The notes under the pieces: model-generated
Told to the model about the DNA's origin: nothing
Seen by the model: the letters and a program-made list of their open reading frames with translations, nothing else
Databases searched by the model: none
Assembly: GCA_947167445.1 (NCBI GenBank)
Contig: CAMVID010000001.1
Span: 186,001-250,000, forward strand
Length of the DNA: 64,000 nucleotides
Direction: 5' to 3'
Origin: G11 sp947167445
GTDB lineage: Bacteria > Bacillota > Clostridia > Lachnospirales > Lachnospiraceae
Translations under genes and position numbers: made by a program
Shown here: in pieces, positions 1 through 7,958 of the stretch
Position numbering within the stretch: position 1 is the stretch's first letter
Layout: each line of letters opens with the position of its first letter

Positions 1-113
1 TTCAAACCTTTTGTGGAAACACTTCCGATATACATTCCGGGTCGTCTTCTGACGGCCTCCAGGCCTTCAAGTACTGTTATATTGGAAGCATTATAAGTTG
101 AACTGTTAGACAT
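1..113 (-). CDS. Type IIA DNA topoisomerase subunit B (GyrB/ParE family), N-terminal fragment
   Basis: Only the first 37 codons lie in the window; the gene runs off the left edge. The translation begins MSNSSTYNASNITVLEGLEA and continues with VRRRPGMYIGSVSTKGL, the signature at the start of the GHKL ATPase domain in GyrB and ParE. The subunit hydrolyses ATP to drive strand passage by the partner A subunit. The ATG follows an AGAGAGGG ribosome site about 10 bases upstream, and a good promoter lies further up. The fragment is too short to separate gyrase from topoisomerase IV; the GSVSTKGL form suggests the ParE-like paralogue, which is only an impression. Confidence 0.88.
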   Translation of the reverse strand, partial: MSNSSTYNASNITVLEGLEAVRRRPGMYIGSVSTKGL

Positions 114-151
114 TGCTTAAAAACCCTCTCTTTGCATAATACAACAAATGT

Positions 152-180
152 ATTATACCATAGATGTTGTGGATATTCAA
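152..180 (-). promoter_or_regulatory. Sigma-A-type promoter for the topoisomerase B gene
   Basis: On the minus strand TTGAAT (175-180) and TATAAT (152-157) are separated by 17 bases, with TG just upstream of the -10. It lies about 40 bases before the ATG at 113. No obvious terminator for recG exists on that side, since recG ends in the opposite sense of this spacer at 214 and may read through. Confidence 0.7.
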
Positions 181-213
181 AGTGAAAATACCACAAATTG
201 TTGAATGAGGGCT

Positions 214-2289
214 TTAGAGAGTGGATGAATCAATCTTTATGCCAAGGGCTTTCTCAAGCATATCCAAAAAGTAAGGAAGTTCTGTGGTACTTATATCGCT
301 TTTGCCCGCATAAATCATGTCAACACACTCGGATGCGTCCTTAAGGACTGCCGAATCATTGTAAATATCTGCGATTCTAAAGTTTAAATCTCCTGACTGC
401 AGCGTTCCGAAGAGGTCCCCCGGTCCACGAAGCTTCAGATCCTCTTCAGCTATATAAAAGCCATCGTTTGATTTACCAAGTATTTCAAGTCTGTCGTTCT
501 TTTCACCCTTGGAATCGGTGTTAATGAATACGCAATAACTTTGAATATCGCTTCTGCCCACTCTTCCCCTTAGCTGATGAAGCGTTGCAAGGCCAAAGGC
601 CTGGGCATTCTCAACCACCATAAATGTCGCATTGGGCACATTGATTCCGACTTCAATAACAGTTGTGGAAACAAGAACATCAATTAATCCGTCATGGAAA
701 TCCTGCATAATTCTGTTTTTCTGCTCGGCTTTCATTTTGCCATGCAGGGTAGATATACGTATGGATTCCGGAAGCTCACTCTTAAGTTTTGCAGTATAAT
801 CTTTTACATTTTCATAATTGGAAAAAGCCGATTCTTCCTCAGAAGCTTCAACCAAAGGGCAGATAACATAGCCCTGATGCCCCATTGCAACTTCCTTTGC
901 AATAAACTTATAGGTGTTGGGGCGCATATCGGGGTTTATAACGGCATTCTTGATGGGAAGTCTGTTGCCGGGGAGCTTTTCAATCCTTGAAATGGATAAA
1001 TCTCCGTATACAATCATGGCGAGAGATCTTGGTATGGGGGTTGCGCTCATGACGAGAATATGCGGTTTTTCCCCCTTTAAAGAAATGGCCTCCCTTTGGT
1101 TTACTCCAAATCTGTGCTGCTCATCTGTAATAACAAGAGCCAGATTATTGTAGGTAACGCCTTCAGTTATAAGGGCATGGGTGCCGATTGCAATATTTGC
1201 CCTGCCATTCTTTAAATCATCATAAATCGCCTGTTTATCCTTCTTTGTTACGGAACCTGTTAAGAGTACGGGCTTAAAGGGCAGCTTATACTTTTTGGTC
1301 AGATCCGTAAGATTCTCAAAATGCTGCTTGGCCAAGACTTCAGTAGGTGCCATTAATGCGCCCTGAAAGCCGTTGGTGACGGTCATTAACAGACTTAAAA
1401 AGGCAAGTATTGTCTTGCCGGAGCCCACATCTCCCTGAATCATTCGACTCATTATAGAGCCTTTGGACAAATCGTCTTTAATCTCATCCCATACTTTCAC
1501 CTGCTCATCCGTAAGTCTGTAAGGCAAGGCTTCAATGAGCCTGTTACATTCGGCAGTTTCGATCATCTTAAAGTTTGAAGCATGCTCTTCATTTAAGAGT
1601 TTGTTCTTTCTCACAAGAAGGATGAAATAGAAAAACTCCTCAAAAGCAAGCCTTCTGTGAGCAAGTCTTAATTCTTTTTCGTCTCTGGGAAAATGAACTT
1701 TATATACAGATTCCGAAAAATCAGGAAGATTATATTTCTCTTTAATTGAAAGAGGCAGAAAGTCTCTTGATATGTCAACCTTATCAAGGGCATTTCTGAC
1801 AGCCTTTTTGATGCTCTTATTGGACAGCCCCTTTGTAAGATGATAGAGAGGTTGAATTGTGCCCTCAAGGGCATAGTAATCCTCGGGCTTATAAATGGCC
1901 GGATGTTCCATTCTTTTGCCCTTTAATGAGCCGATAAAGACATACTTGCTTCCTGCCTTAAGTGCCTTTAAAAGATAAGGCATATTGAAGAATGTAATAT
2001 TGATTTTAACGGCTTCTTCCGGAGATTTGGCGTTGGAATCATAGGCGGAAACATTAAGGATTGAAAGATTTCTGACCCTTTTTAATGTGGGTTTCCCGGA
2101 AATCGTCATAAGAAAAGCCCCTGTATCTCCCTCGCCAACCTCGTTAATTCTTGAAACCTTCGGCATTATCTCATAGTTTCTGGGATAAAACCTTACAAGA
2201 TCTTCTATGGTAAATATGTTTAATTTGTTATATAAAAGCGCACTTTTCTCTCCTACGCCTTTTAAATTTTTAATAGGTGTACCATCCAT
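214..2289 (-). CDS. recG: ATP-dependent DNA helicase RecG
   Basis: RecG is a superfamily 2 translocase that remodels stalled forks and Holliday junctions. Visible parts: an N-terminal wedge/OB region (about 60-180), Walker A GDVGSGKT, the DEQH box in TDEQHRFGV, the SATPIPR motif III, and the GRVGRS motif VI near the C-terminus. An open frame extends to a GTG at 2307, but the ATG at 2289 has GAGAGG eight bases upstream and starts the protein right before the conserved GVG region, so 691 residues is preferred, normal for the family. It is the last minus-strand gene before the topoisomerase gene. In many Firmicutes recG follows rpmB-asp23-fakA; here a plus-strand gene separates it from fakA. Confidence 0.96.
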   Translation of the reverse strand: MDGTPIKNLKGVGEKSALLYNKLNIFTIEDLVRFYPRNYEIMPKVSRINEVGEGDTGAFLMTISGKPTLKRVRNLSILNVSAYDSNAKSPEEAVKINITFFNMPYLLKALKAGSKYVFIGSLKGKRMEHPAIYKPEDYYALEGTIQPLYHLTKGLSNKSIKKAVRNALDKVDISRDFLPLSIKEKYNLPDFSESVYKVHFPRDEKELRLAHRRLAFEEFFYFILLVRKNKLLNEEHASNFKMIETAECNRLIEALPYRLTDEQVKVWDEIKDDLSKGSIMSRMIQGDVGSGKTILAFLSLLMTVTNGFQGALMAPTEVLAKQHFENLTDLTKKYKLPFKPVLLTGSVTKKDKQAIYDDLKNGRANIAIGTHALITEGVTYNNLALVITDEQHRFGVNQREAISLKGEKPHILVMSATPIPRSLAMIVYGDLSISRIEKLPGNRLPIKNAVINPDMRPNTYKFIAKEVAMGHQGYVICPLVEASEEESAFSNYENVKDYTAKLKSELPESIRISTLHGKMKAEQKNRIMQDFHDGLIDVLVSTTVIEVGINVPNATFMVVENAQAFGLATLHQLRGRVGRSDIQSYCVFINTDSKGEKNDRLEILGKSNDGFYIAEEDLKLRGPGDLFGTLQSGDLNFRIADIYNDSAVLKDASECVDMIYAGKSDISTTELPYFLDMLEKALGIKIDSSTL

Positions 2290-2334
2290 GTCATATACCT
2301 CTCGCACTTCTTAAATTTTATCATATTTACCCGA

Positions 2335-2363
2335 TTGATTACGCAGTTTTTTCATGATAATTT
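2335..2363 (+). promoter_or_regulatory. Promoter for the glycosidase-like gene
   Basis: TTGATT (2335-2340), 17 bases, then TAATTT (2358-2363), the latter preceded by TGA as an extended -10. It drives the plus-strand gene starting at 2404, away from recG. Confidence 0.5.
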
Positions 2364-2403
2364 AGTTGTAGGGAATTTAAAAAACTGTAAAGGGGAATTT
2401 AAT

Positions 2404-3612
2404 ATGGCAGATTTATGGAACAGAAAGAATGCGCCCAAAATCGCTATGATTTATGGGCACAACCCCAGATGGGATTCATCTGAGGCAGAACTTATGGAGG
2501 CGGCCAAGTTCGATCTTATTATTGCCGGCTTCAAAATCGATGATTCCAAGGAACACATTGAAAAGTTAAACGACAATCTAAAGAAGCTTCACGAATACAA
2601 TGACAGATTGATTATGGTCTCCTACATTGCAGGCTCCTGCGAGTATTTCCCGGGCACCAAATATTTTGATGATGATTGTTTTCTAAAGACAACAGATGGC
2701 AATAATATCAACTCCTGGCCGGGAAGTCAGCTTTTAAACCTTTCCAAAGAGAAAACCCTCAAATCCTACATGAATCTTATTGAGGATAAATGGCCTTCAA
2801 TGCTTAATGTGGACGGAGTTTACATTGACTGCATGGGCGGTTCTTTTGATTCCTGGGCGGTTGAGCTTGAAAGCAAAAAGAAAGTTAAGATTGATGCCAA
2901 CGAAGACGGTAAGGAAGATTCCATTGATGATCTTAACAGACTCTGGGTCAAAGGAAAGGAAACAATCCTAAAGGAAACAAGAAAAAGATACGGAAATGAA
3001 CCCTATATTCTGATTAACGGAAGCATGGAATCGGATTATGCATTAGATTATGCCGACGGTACCATCTTTGAGGGTATATTGGATCATATCTGTCTGCCGG
3101 AGAACTTCACCAAATACACCTTCGACGATATTATGAACAAATATATTCCCTGGGGTAAATCAGCAACCGGAAAACCCAATTGTACTTATATTGATGTCAC
3201 TCCCGGATTCGATGTTGAATTCGGTCATATGATGAAGAGACCTGTAGAGGAAAGCTGCAGATATCTTGAAAAAGGCTATTCCAACCTTAAGAACATGAGA
3301 TTCGGCCTTGCCTGTGCTCTCTTAGGTGACGGTCATTACACCTATCAGATGCACACAAAGTGGCTTGGCAATCATTGGTGGTATCACGAGTACGATATAC
3401 CTGTCGGAAAGCCTCTTGGAGCATATTACAAGGATCAAGACGATACATATAAAAGAGAATATGAAAATGCCGTCGTTGCTCTTAACAATACTTTCCACGA
3501 TACAATGGTTCATTTTGATAAAAGAATGAGGGATGAAACCACAGGAATGGAAGGAAATGATTTCTTCCTTGGAAGTAAGGATGGAAGAATCTATATCAGA
3601 TGTGGTTTATAA
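2404..3612 (+). CDS. Putative glycoside hydrolase-like TIM-barrel protein
   Basis: A 402-residue protein with no signal peptide, so probably cytoplasmic. The sequence has the look of the uncharacterised GHL-type putative glycosidases: an early strand IAMIYGHNPRW, a strand ending DGVYIDCMGG, then a loop with DANEDGKED and ILINGSMESDY, and a late TIM-barrel-like end. Acidic residues in DGVYID and TIFEGILD are plausible catalytic candidates, but I cannot assign them. The open frame starts earlier, but the ATG at 2404 has AAGGGG eight bases ahead. It is a single-gene unit with its own promoter and a terminator, in opposite orientation between recG and fakA. Substrate and activity are unknown; the family call is tentative. 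Confidence 0.6.
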   Translation: MADLWNRKNAPKIAMIYGHNPRWDSSEAELMEAAKFDLIIAGFKIDDSKEHIEKLNDNLKKLHEYNDRLIMVSYIAGSCEYFPGTKYFDDDCFLKTTDGNNINSWPGSQLLNLSKEKTLKSYMNLIEDKWPSMLNVDGVYIDCMGGSFDSWAVELESKKKVKIDANEDGKEDSIDDLNRLWVKGKETILKETRKRYGNEPYILINGSMESDYALDYADGTIFEGILDHICLPENFTKYTFDDIMNKYIPWGKSATGKPNCTYIDVTPGFDVEFGHMMKRPVEESCRYLEKGYSNLKNMRFGLACALLGDGHYTYQMHTKWLGNHWWYHEYDIPVGKPLGAYYKDQDDTYKREYENAVVALNNTFHDTMVHFDKRMRDETTGMEGNDFFLGSKDGRIYIRCGL

Positions 3613-3653
3613 AAGAAAACTCCGAAGCCCTTAGGACTTCGGAGTTATTTTTA
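3611..3653. terminator. Bidirectional terminator between the glycosidase-like gene and fakA
   Basis: A 10-bp stem AACTCCGAAG/CTTCGGAGTT (3618-3627 with 3637-3646) is followed by a T-rich run on the plus strand and by TTTTCTTTT on the minus strand, so it can serve both convergent genes. Confidence 0.88.
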
Positions 3654-5306
3654 TTCTGCAGAAACAACGTAATAATATATAGGCTGTCCACCGCTTTGTA
3701 CTTCAACATCAATATCGGAATGTTTCTTTAATATCTCTTCAGAAATGGCATTTGCTTCTTCTTCTGAAACATCACTTCCGTAATAAATACTTACCAGCGA
3801 AATCTCATCATCAACCATTTCATCAATCATGGATATTGTTACATTCTTAAGGTCCTCGCCAACAGAAAGAATACCGGAATCACCGATTCCCATGTAATCG
3901 CCCTGCTTGATTTCCTTATCATCAATAACGGTATCCCTTACAGCATAAGTTACCTGGCCTGTACGAACCAAAGCAATAGCTTCGTTCATGGCAGCAACGT
4001 TGTCCTCAACGCCTGCATCGGGAACAAAATTAATAATTGATGTAATGCCCTGGGGTACTGTCTTTGTAGGAATAACTACAACATTCTTTCCTTCTGTAAG
4101 GCTTGCAGCCTGATTTGCGGCAAGAACAATGTTCTTGTTGTTGGGAAGAATGAATATGGTATCTGCATTGACCTTATCGATGGCATTTAACATATCCTCA
4201 GTTGAAGGATTCATTGTCTGGCCGCCTTCAATGATAAAGTCAGCACCAAGGCCTGAGAAAATCTCGCTCATGCCTTCACCCACAGATACTGTAATAAATC
4301 CATAATCCTTATGTTCCATAGGAACATCGGGAATATTCTGAGCGCTTTCAGTGGGCTGAGAATCTGAGCCCTTGGAAAGACGGATATTCTCAATCTTGAT
4401 ATCGGTTAACTGACCATACTTAAGTCCACGTTGAATTACAAGTCCGGGATCATTTGTGAGAACGTCGATTTTGATCTCATCTCCGTCCACAACACACACA
4501 GGATCATCACCGATATTTGCAAGGAATTCCTTGAAATCGATTTCCATCTTAATATTGAATGTATTCTTAGAAATAATCTTGAAGGCTGTGCGATATCCGA
4601 ACTTAATATTAACCTCGGCTTCTTTTGCCTCAGCTTCTTCGGCTTCCGGAGAAGCCTGTGTCATAATCTCGTTAATATCGGCATCCGGGTTATTAAAGCC
4701 CTCTCTTGCGCCCTTCATGAACTCAACAAGGCCCTGGCCGCCTGAGTCAACAACTCCTGCCTGCTTTAATACAGGAAGCATATCGGGAGTCTTGGCAAGA
4801 ACAACCTCAGCCTCTGCAATAATCTCGTCAATGAACTGAGCAAGTTCGGTGACGCCGGCATCAGCCAGTTCTCTGGCTTTAACTGCGCTTCCTTTAGCCA
4901 CGGTAAGGATTGTTCCTTCCTTGGGCTTCATAACTGCTTTGTATGCAGAATCAACCGCTTTCTCAAAAGCATCTGCCAAAACAGGTATATCTACTTCCTC
5001 GTAATCTCTTACTACTTTGGTAAAACCTCTTAAAAGCTGTGAAAGAATAACGCCTGAGTTACCTCTTGCGCCTCTCAAAGATCCGGAAGAAATAGCTTTG
5101 GACAATGACTTCATGTCATTCTCTTCAAGAGCCAAAACTTCTTTGGCTGCAGACATGATGGTCATTGTCATATTTGTGCCTGTGTCGCCGTCGGGAACAG
5201 GGAAAACATTGAGCTCGTTAATCCATTCCTTCTTGCTCTCAAGGCTCTTGGAACCATATAAGAACATAACTCTTATAAGGTCTGCGTTTATAGTGTTTGT
5301 TGCCAC
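3651..5306 (-). CDS. fakA: DAK2-domain fatty acid kinase ATP-binding subunit (FakA/YloV)
   Basis: FakA phosphorylates fatty acids carried by a DegV-family (FakB) protein, making acyl-phosphate for phospholipid synthesis. The N-terminal DAK2 domain carries the Mg-ATP motif PDGDTGTNM and GARGNSGVILSQ; a middle domain and a C-terminal DegV-like region follow. A TTG at 5327 extends the frame, but the GTG at 5306 has a strong AAGGAGG at 5314-5320 overlapping the stop codon of the upstream asp23 gene, giving 551 residues, the usual size. The two genes are thus translationally close, as in many Firmicutes (YloU-YloV). A possible DegV partner is encoded at 53859-54722. Confidence 0.93.
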   Translation of the reverse strand: MATNTINADLIRVMFLYGSKSLESKKEWINELNVFPVPDGDTGTNMTMTIMSAAKEVLALEENDMKSLSKAISSGSLRGARGNSGVILSQLLRGFTKVVRDYEEVDIPVLADAFEKAVDSAYKAVMKPKEGTILTVAKGSAVKARELADAGVTELAQFIDEIIAEAEVVLAKTPDMLPVLKQAGVVDSGGQGLVEFMKGAREGFNNPDADINEIMTQASPEAEEAEAKEAEVNIKFGYRTAFKIISKNTFNIKMEIDFKEFLANIGDDPVCVVDGDEIKIDVLTNDPGLVIQRGLKYGQLTDIKIENIRLSKGSDSQPTESAQNIPDVPMEHKDYGFITVSVGEGMSEIFSGLGADFIIEGGQTMNPSTEDMLNAIDKVNADTIFILPNNKNIVLAANQAASLTEGKNVVVIPTKTVPQGITSIINFVPDAGVEDNVAAMNEAIALVRTGQVTYAVRDTVIDDKEIKQGDYMGIGDSGILSVGEDLKNVTISMIDEMVDDEISLVSIYYGSDVSEEEANAISEEILKKHSDIDVEVQSGGQPIYYYVVSAE

Positions 5307-5319
5307 CGGTATTTCCTCC

Positions 5320-5694
5320 TTAATCAATCACTCGTACACCTTCAACATAGATGTTGATCTTATCAACTTCCATACCGGTGAACTCTTCAACTTTATACTT
5401 GACAGAACTGATCAGATTCTCGGAAACAGCAATGATGCTTACACCGTAAGCAACAATAATATGCAAATCCAAATCTAACTTGTTATTTCTAACAGTAACG
5501 TTTATGCCTCTTGATACATTATCAAGCTTAAGCAAGCTGACAATACCATCTTTAACATTAACGCCTGCCATACCGACAATGCCAAAGCATTCCATCGCAC
5601 AAGTACCTGCGTACTGAGCTATAACTTCATTCTCAATAATGATATTCCCCATATGGGTATTGATTGAAGTCCTCTTTTCAGAACCACTTTTCAT
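5320..5694 (-). CDS. Asp23/Gls24 family protein (YloU)
   Basis: A small alkaline-shock-type protein of 124 residues. Asp23 proteins are usually membrane-peripheral and linked to cell envelope stress; the YloU branch sits beside fakA. The protein shows the typical pattern: GNIIIENEVIAQYAG, a central glycine region CFGIVGMAG, and a C-terminal strand around VDKINIYVEGVRV. Frames open further upstream, but the ATG at 5694 is preceded by AGGAGG with good spacing. Its stop overlaps the ribosome site of fakA. A TATAAT box lies about 35 bases upstream. Confidence 0.88.
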   Translation of the reverse strand: MKSGSEKRTSINTHMGNIIIENEVIAQYAGTCAMECFGIVGMAGVNVKDGIVSLLKLDNVSRGINVTVRNNKLDLDLHIIVAYGVSIIAVSENLISSVKYKVEEFTGMEVDKINIYVEGVRVID

Positions 5695-5728
5695 GGTAGA
5701 CCTCCTTCGTTTTGACATATACGTAGTT

Positions 5729-5757
5729 ATTATAACCACTTTGCACTAAAAAGGAAA
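5729..5757 (-). promoter_or_regulatory. Possible promoter for asp23-fakA
   Basis: A perfect TATAAT on the minus strand (5729-5734) lies 35 bases before the asp23 ATG. The -35 position (TTCCTT) is a poor match, so the call rests mainly on the -10. Confidence 0.4.
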
Positions 5758-5799
5758 CTAAAAATTGTAAATATTTTATGAACGACCTAAAAATAAGGC

Positions 5800-5828
5800 T
5801 TGCAAACTGATAAACAATCTGTTAATAT
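5800..5828 (+). promoter_or_regulatory. Promoter of rpmB
   Basis: TTGCAA (5800-5805), 17-base spacer, TAATAT (5823-5828). It leaves a leader of about 60 bases before the L28 start. The leader contains no hairpin strong enough to call an autoregulatory element. Confidence 0.7.
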
Positions 5829-5897
5829 ACTAATGTTGTGGCGAAAGCCAATTTGACCTAAAAGAAGATTCGACGAAGTCGTTAAGGAGGTGTGACG

Positions 5898-6083
5898 ATG
5901 GCTAAATGTGATATTTGCGGTAAGGGTGCTCACTTTGGTAACAACGTAAGCCATTCTCATAGAAGATCTAACAGAATTTGGAATTCAAACGTTAAGAGTA
6001 TCAAATGTAACGTTAACGGTACTCCCAAGAGATTACATGTTTGCACAAGCTGCATGAAGTCCGGCGCTGTTGAGAGAGCATAA
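5898..6083 (+). CDS. rpmB: 50S ribosomal protein L28 (zinc-binding form)
   Basis: L28 is a component of the large ribosomal subunit. The 61-residue protein begins MAKCDICGKG and has a second pair CTSC near the end, so it is the zinc-ribbon form with four cysteines. The middle NNVSHSHRRSNRIW is the L28 signature. A GTG at 5892 is also in frame, but the ATG at 5898 sits seven bases after AAGGAGG. It is transcribed alone, away from asp23-fakA, and ends in a strong terminator. Confidence 0.97.
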   Translation: MAKCDICGKGAHFGNNVSHSHRRSNRIWNSNVKSIKCNVNGTPKRLHVCTSCMKSGAVERA

Positions 6084-6098
6084 TTAATTGCAACGAAA

Positions 6099-6127
6099 AG
6101 CGGAGCTTATTGCTCCGCTCTTTTTTT
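6099..6127 (+). terminator. Terminator of rpmB, overlapping the end of the convergent gene
   Basis: Stem AGCGGAGC/GCTCCGCT (6099-6106 with 6112-6119), loop TTATT, then CTTTTTTT. The stop codon of the minus-strand gene (6107-6109) lies inside the loop, so the last codons of that gene form one arm. Confidence 0.92.
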
Positions 6128-6613
6128 GTCATATTCACGATTTATTAACTGTACAACCTTCTCGGATCCGCAAAGATTATCAGGATGATAAATCTTCATC
6201 AAATCCTTATATCTCTTCTTAAGTCCCAAAGAGCTGGTGACGCCGGAGAAAAGAATCTCGCACTCACCTTCAGAGCCTATGGCATCCAGATAATTGTTTT
6301 CAAACATAAGCTTCTCGCGGTTAAACTTCTGTTTCTCCGCTTCAAGCTCCATAAAGCCGTTCTTTAAGATGTCCATTTTCTTATCGAAGAAAATCTGCTC
6401 ATCTTTAAGCCGCTTATGCTCAATGACCATCTGATGATTGAGCGTATCCATCTCTTTTCGAAATTCATCTCTTTCTTTGATGAATCTGCTCTTCATCTCA
6501 TCCAGATCTCTTTGTTCTGATTGTAATCGAATATTCTCTCTGAAAAGCCAATGTTTCAGTTCCAAAAGGTCTTCTTCAGAAGTAGAATCCATCATTTCAT
6601 CCCATTCAATCAT
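6107..6613 (-). CDS. Coiled-coil protein with C-terminal J-domain-like segment
   Basis: A 168-residue protein I cannot name. Residues about 15-110 are highly charged heptad-like sequence (long runs of E, K, R, Q with spaced L, M, F), predicting a coiled coil. The C-terminus contains LKKRYKDLMKIYHPDNLCG followed by VVQLINREYDKKRAEQ, which matches helix II, the HPD loop and helix III of a DnaJ J-domain. This suggests a partner of Hsp70 (DnaK), with the coiled coil for dimerisation or targeting. Helix I of the J-domain is not obvious. A GTG at 6622 is possible, but the ATG at 6613 fits AGGTG better. It lies downstream of gerW and its stop lies inside the rpmB terminator. Confidence 0.65.
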   Translation of the reverse strand: MIEWDEMMDSTSEEDLLELKHWLFRENIRLQSEQRDLDEMKSRFIKERDEFRKEMDTLNHQMVIEHKRLKDEQIFFDKKMDILKNGFMELEAEKQKFNREKLMFENNYLDAIGSEGECEILFSGVTSSLGLKKRYKDLMKIYHPDNLCGSEKVVQLINREYDKKRAEQ

Positions 6614-6644
6614 AATAAACACCTGTCTTTATAATGAAGGAAAC

Positions 6645-7013
6645 TTATTTATCAGGAAATGCTGCATCTCTTACAACTTCATCGGTAACGCCCTTTTTCT
6701 TGGCGTTCTTTCTCTCAAGCAAATCAGGTACAAGATCAATAATCTTGGTAATAGCATCCTGATTCTTAATATTCACCACTCTCGCATGTCCGTCTCTTAT
6801 AACCAAAACAGCACTGGGAGAAACTTTACCGCCTATACCGCCGCCGGCACCTTTACTTCCTCCGGCTCCCATTCCGAATGTAACATCCACAAGCGGAACA
6901 ATAATTGTATCATCAATTCTAGTAGGCTCTCCAACTACAGTCTTGCTGGAAAGAACGGAGTCCATTCCTTCAAACAGCGATTGAATAAACTGGCTAAGTT
7001 GTGTGTCTGCCAT
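6645..7013 (-). CDS. gerW: GerW family sporulation protein (YtfJ)
   Basis: GerW proteins are needed for normal spore germination in Bacillus; homologues occur in nearly all spore-formers and many of their non-sporing relatives. The 122-residue protein has the typical order: an N-terminal amphipathic helix, the strand SKTVVGEPTRIDD, then IIVPLVDVTFGMGAG with a glycine-rich loop, then SPSAVLVI and a C-terminal lysine-rich helix. The start has GGGAGG nine bases ahead. It overlaps the end of the DUF2953 gene by 20 bases, the same gene order as ytfI-ytfJ of Bacillus, so the two are co-translated. Confidence 0.92.
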   Translation of the reverse strand: MADTQLSQFIQSLFEGMDSVLSSKTVVGEPTRIDDTIIVPLVDVTFGMGAGGSKGAGGGIGGKVSPSAVLVIRDGHARVVNIKNQDAITKIIDLVPDLLERKNAKKKGVTDEVVRDAAFPDK

Positions 7014-7635
7014 CTTTCGTCCTCCCTTTAAGAGCAGAAATTAATTTACGCATTTGCTTATCAAGGAAAATCCTTAAGGCAAGTATAATAACTGCAATCA
7101 AAAAGAATCTGCCTTTAACCAGGCCTTTGCCTTCAAAAAATGCGTCGGAGTCAAAATCAGGATAAAGCTTAACCTTACCGATCATAGAAGGATAAAACAT
7201 CCCGAACAACCCCATAATATATCCGGTATTATCCGGCGAACCGGCACTGAAGTGTGCCTCACCGGAAATCTTCTTAGGTAAAATATGTTTAATGATTCTC
7301 TTAACTCTGTAAAGAGTTCTTTCAAGAAGTGCTTTCGTCTCATCGGACAAAAGCAAATCCTTATTTCTCTTTAGTACCTCAAGCATTGATTCTTTTTCTT
7401 CGAGAGAATTATCACCCTCTTCTTTCGAAGACACAGGTTCTTCTTCCTTCTTTTTCTTTGGTTTGGAAGAATCATAAACCTTAAAGAAAAGCACATATGC
7501 TTTGGATCTGACTTCTTTACCGTCAAAACTCAGGGTAAAGGTAAACAATCTTAAAAGAGAAAAAACTCTGGCGGAAACATCTGTAATTTCATCATTCTTA
7601 ATTCCCTTGATTCGATAAAGTATCACAGGCTCCAC
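6994..7635 (-). CDS. DUF2953 family protein (YtfI-like)
   Basis: A 213-residue protein placed directly before gerW, as ytfI is in Bacillus. A basic/acidic low-complexity stretch (KKKKEEEPVSSKEEG) separates an N-terminal beta region from a C-terminal region GEAHFSAGSPDNTGYIMGLF, which is the DUF2953 signature. FFLIAVIILALRIF near the end is a likely membrane segment. DUF2953 proteins usually begin with a membrane helix; here the frame opens at a GTG (7635) inside the domain and no good ribosome site is visible, so the true start or the N-terminus is uncertain. It follows the 100-residue gene by 3 bases. Confidence 0.75.
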   Translation of the reverse strand: MEPVILYRIKGIKNDEITDVSARVFSLLRLFTFTLSFDGKEVRSKAYVLFFKVYDSSKPKKKKEEEPVSSKEEGDNSLEEKESMLEVLKRNKDLLLSDETKALLERTLYRVKRIIKHILPKKISGEAHFSAGSPDNTGYIMGLFGMFYPSMIGKVKLYPDFDSDAFFEGKGLVKGRFFLIAVIILALRIFLDKQMRKLISALKGRTKDGRHTT

Positions 7636-7638
7636 CCA

Positions 7639-7941
7639 TTATAATAATAGATATTTTTTTAGATCACACTCTCCTGTTGCCGCCAGGGAATCTTCCGCCA
7701 TCTTGGCCACAAGTTCAAAAGCGTCGCTTTTGTTTCCGGCAAGGCCTACAACCATCAAGTCAAGGTCTCGAAAAAACTGCTGTTTAAAAATATACCCGGG
7801 ATAAATATCTAACATCTCGGTATTGTTTGAATAGGTAATAACATAGTAGCCAATAGACAGTTTCCCACTGTTAAGCTTCTTAATCACCTTGGCAGGTCGC
7901 TTTATGGACTTGGAAACATACTTTGGTTTACCATACAGCAT
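7639..7941 (-). CDS. Conserved-looking hypothetical protein, first gene of the ytfI-gerW group
   Basis: A 100-residue soluble protein that I do not recognise. The N-terminus is lysine-rich (YGKPKYVSKSIKRPAKVIKK), followed by predicted strands (LSIGYYVITY, MLDIYPGYIF) and a C-terminal helix (DAFELVAKMAEDSLAATG). No signal peptide or membrane segment. The ATG has GAGG eight bases ahead. Its stop is three bases from the DUF2953 start, so it belongs to that operon. A TATAAT overlapping an 18-bp palindrome sits immediately upstream. Confidence 0.6.
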   Translation of the reverse strand: MLYGKPKYVSKSIKRPAKVIKKLNSGKLSIGYYVITYSNNTEMLDIYPGYIFKQQFFRDLDLMVVGLAGNKSDAFELVAKMAEDSLAATGECDLKKYLLL

Positions 7942-7958
7942 TTCAAAAACCTCATATT

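Noticed and set aside
5017..5478. Open frame of 153 codons opposite fakA and asp23
   Set aside because: Antisense shadow of two conserved genes; no start signals and no recognisable domain.
6438..7031. Open frame of 197 codons on the plus strand over the J-domain-like gene and gerW
   Set aside because: It crosses two minus-strand genes that have good starts and family matches; no plus-strand expression signals.
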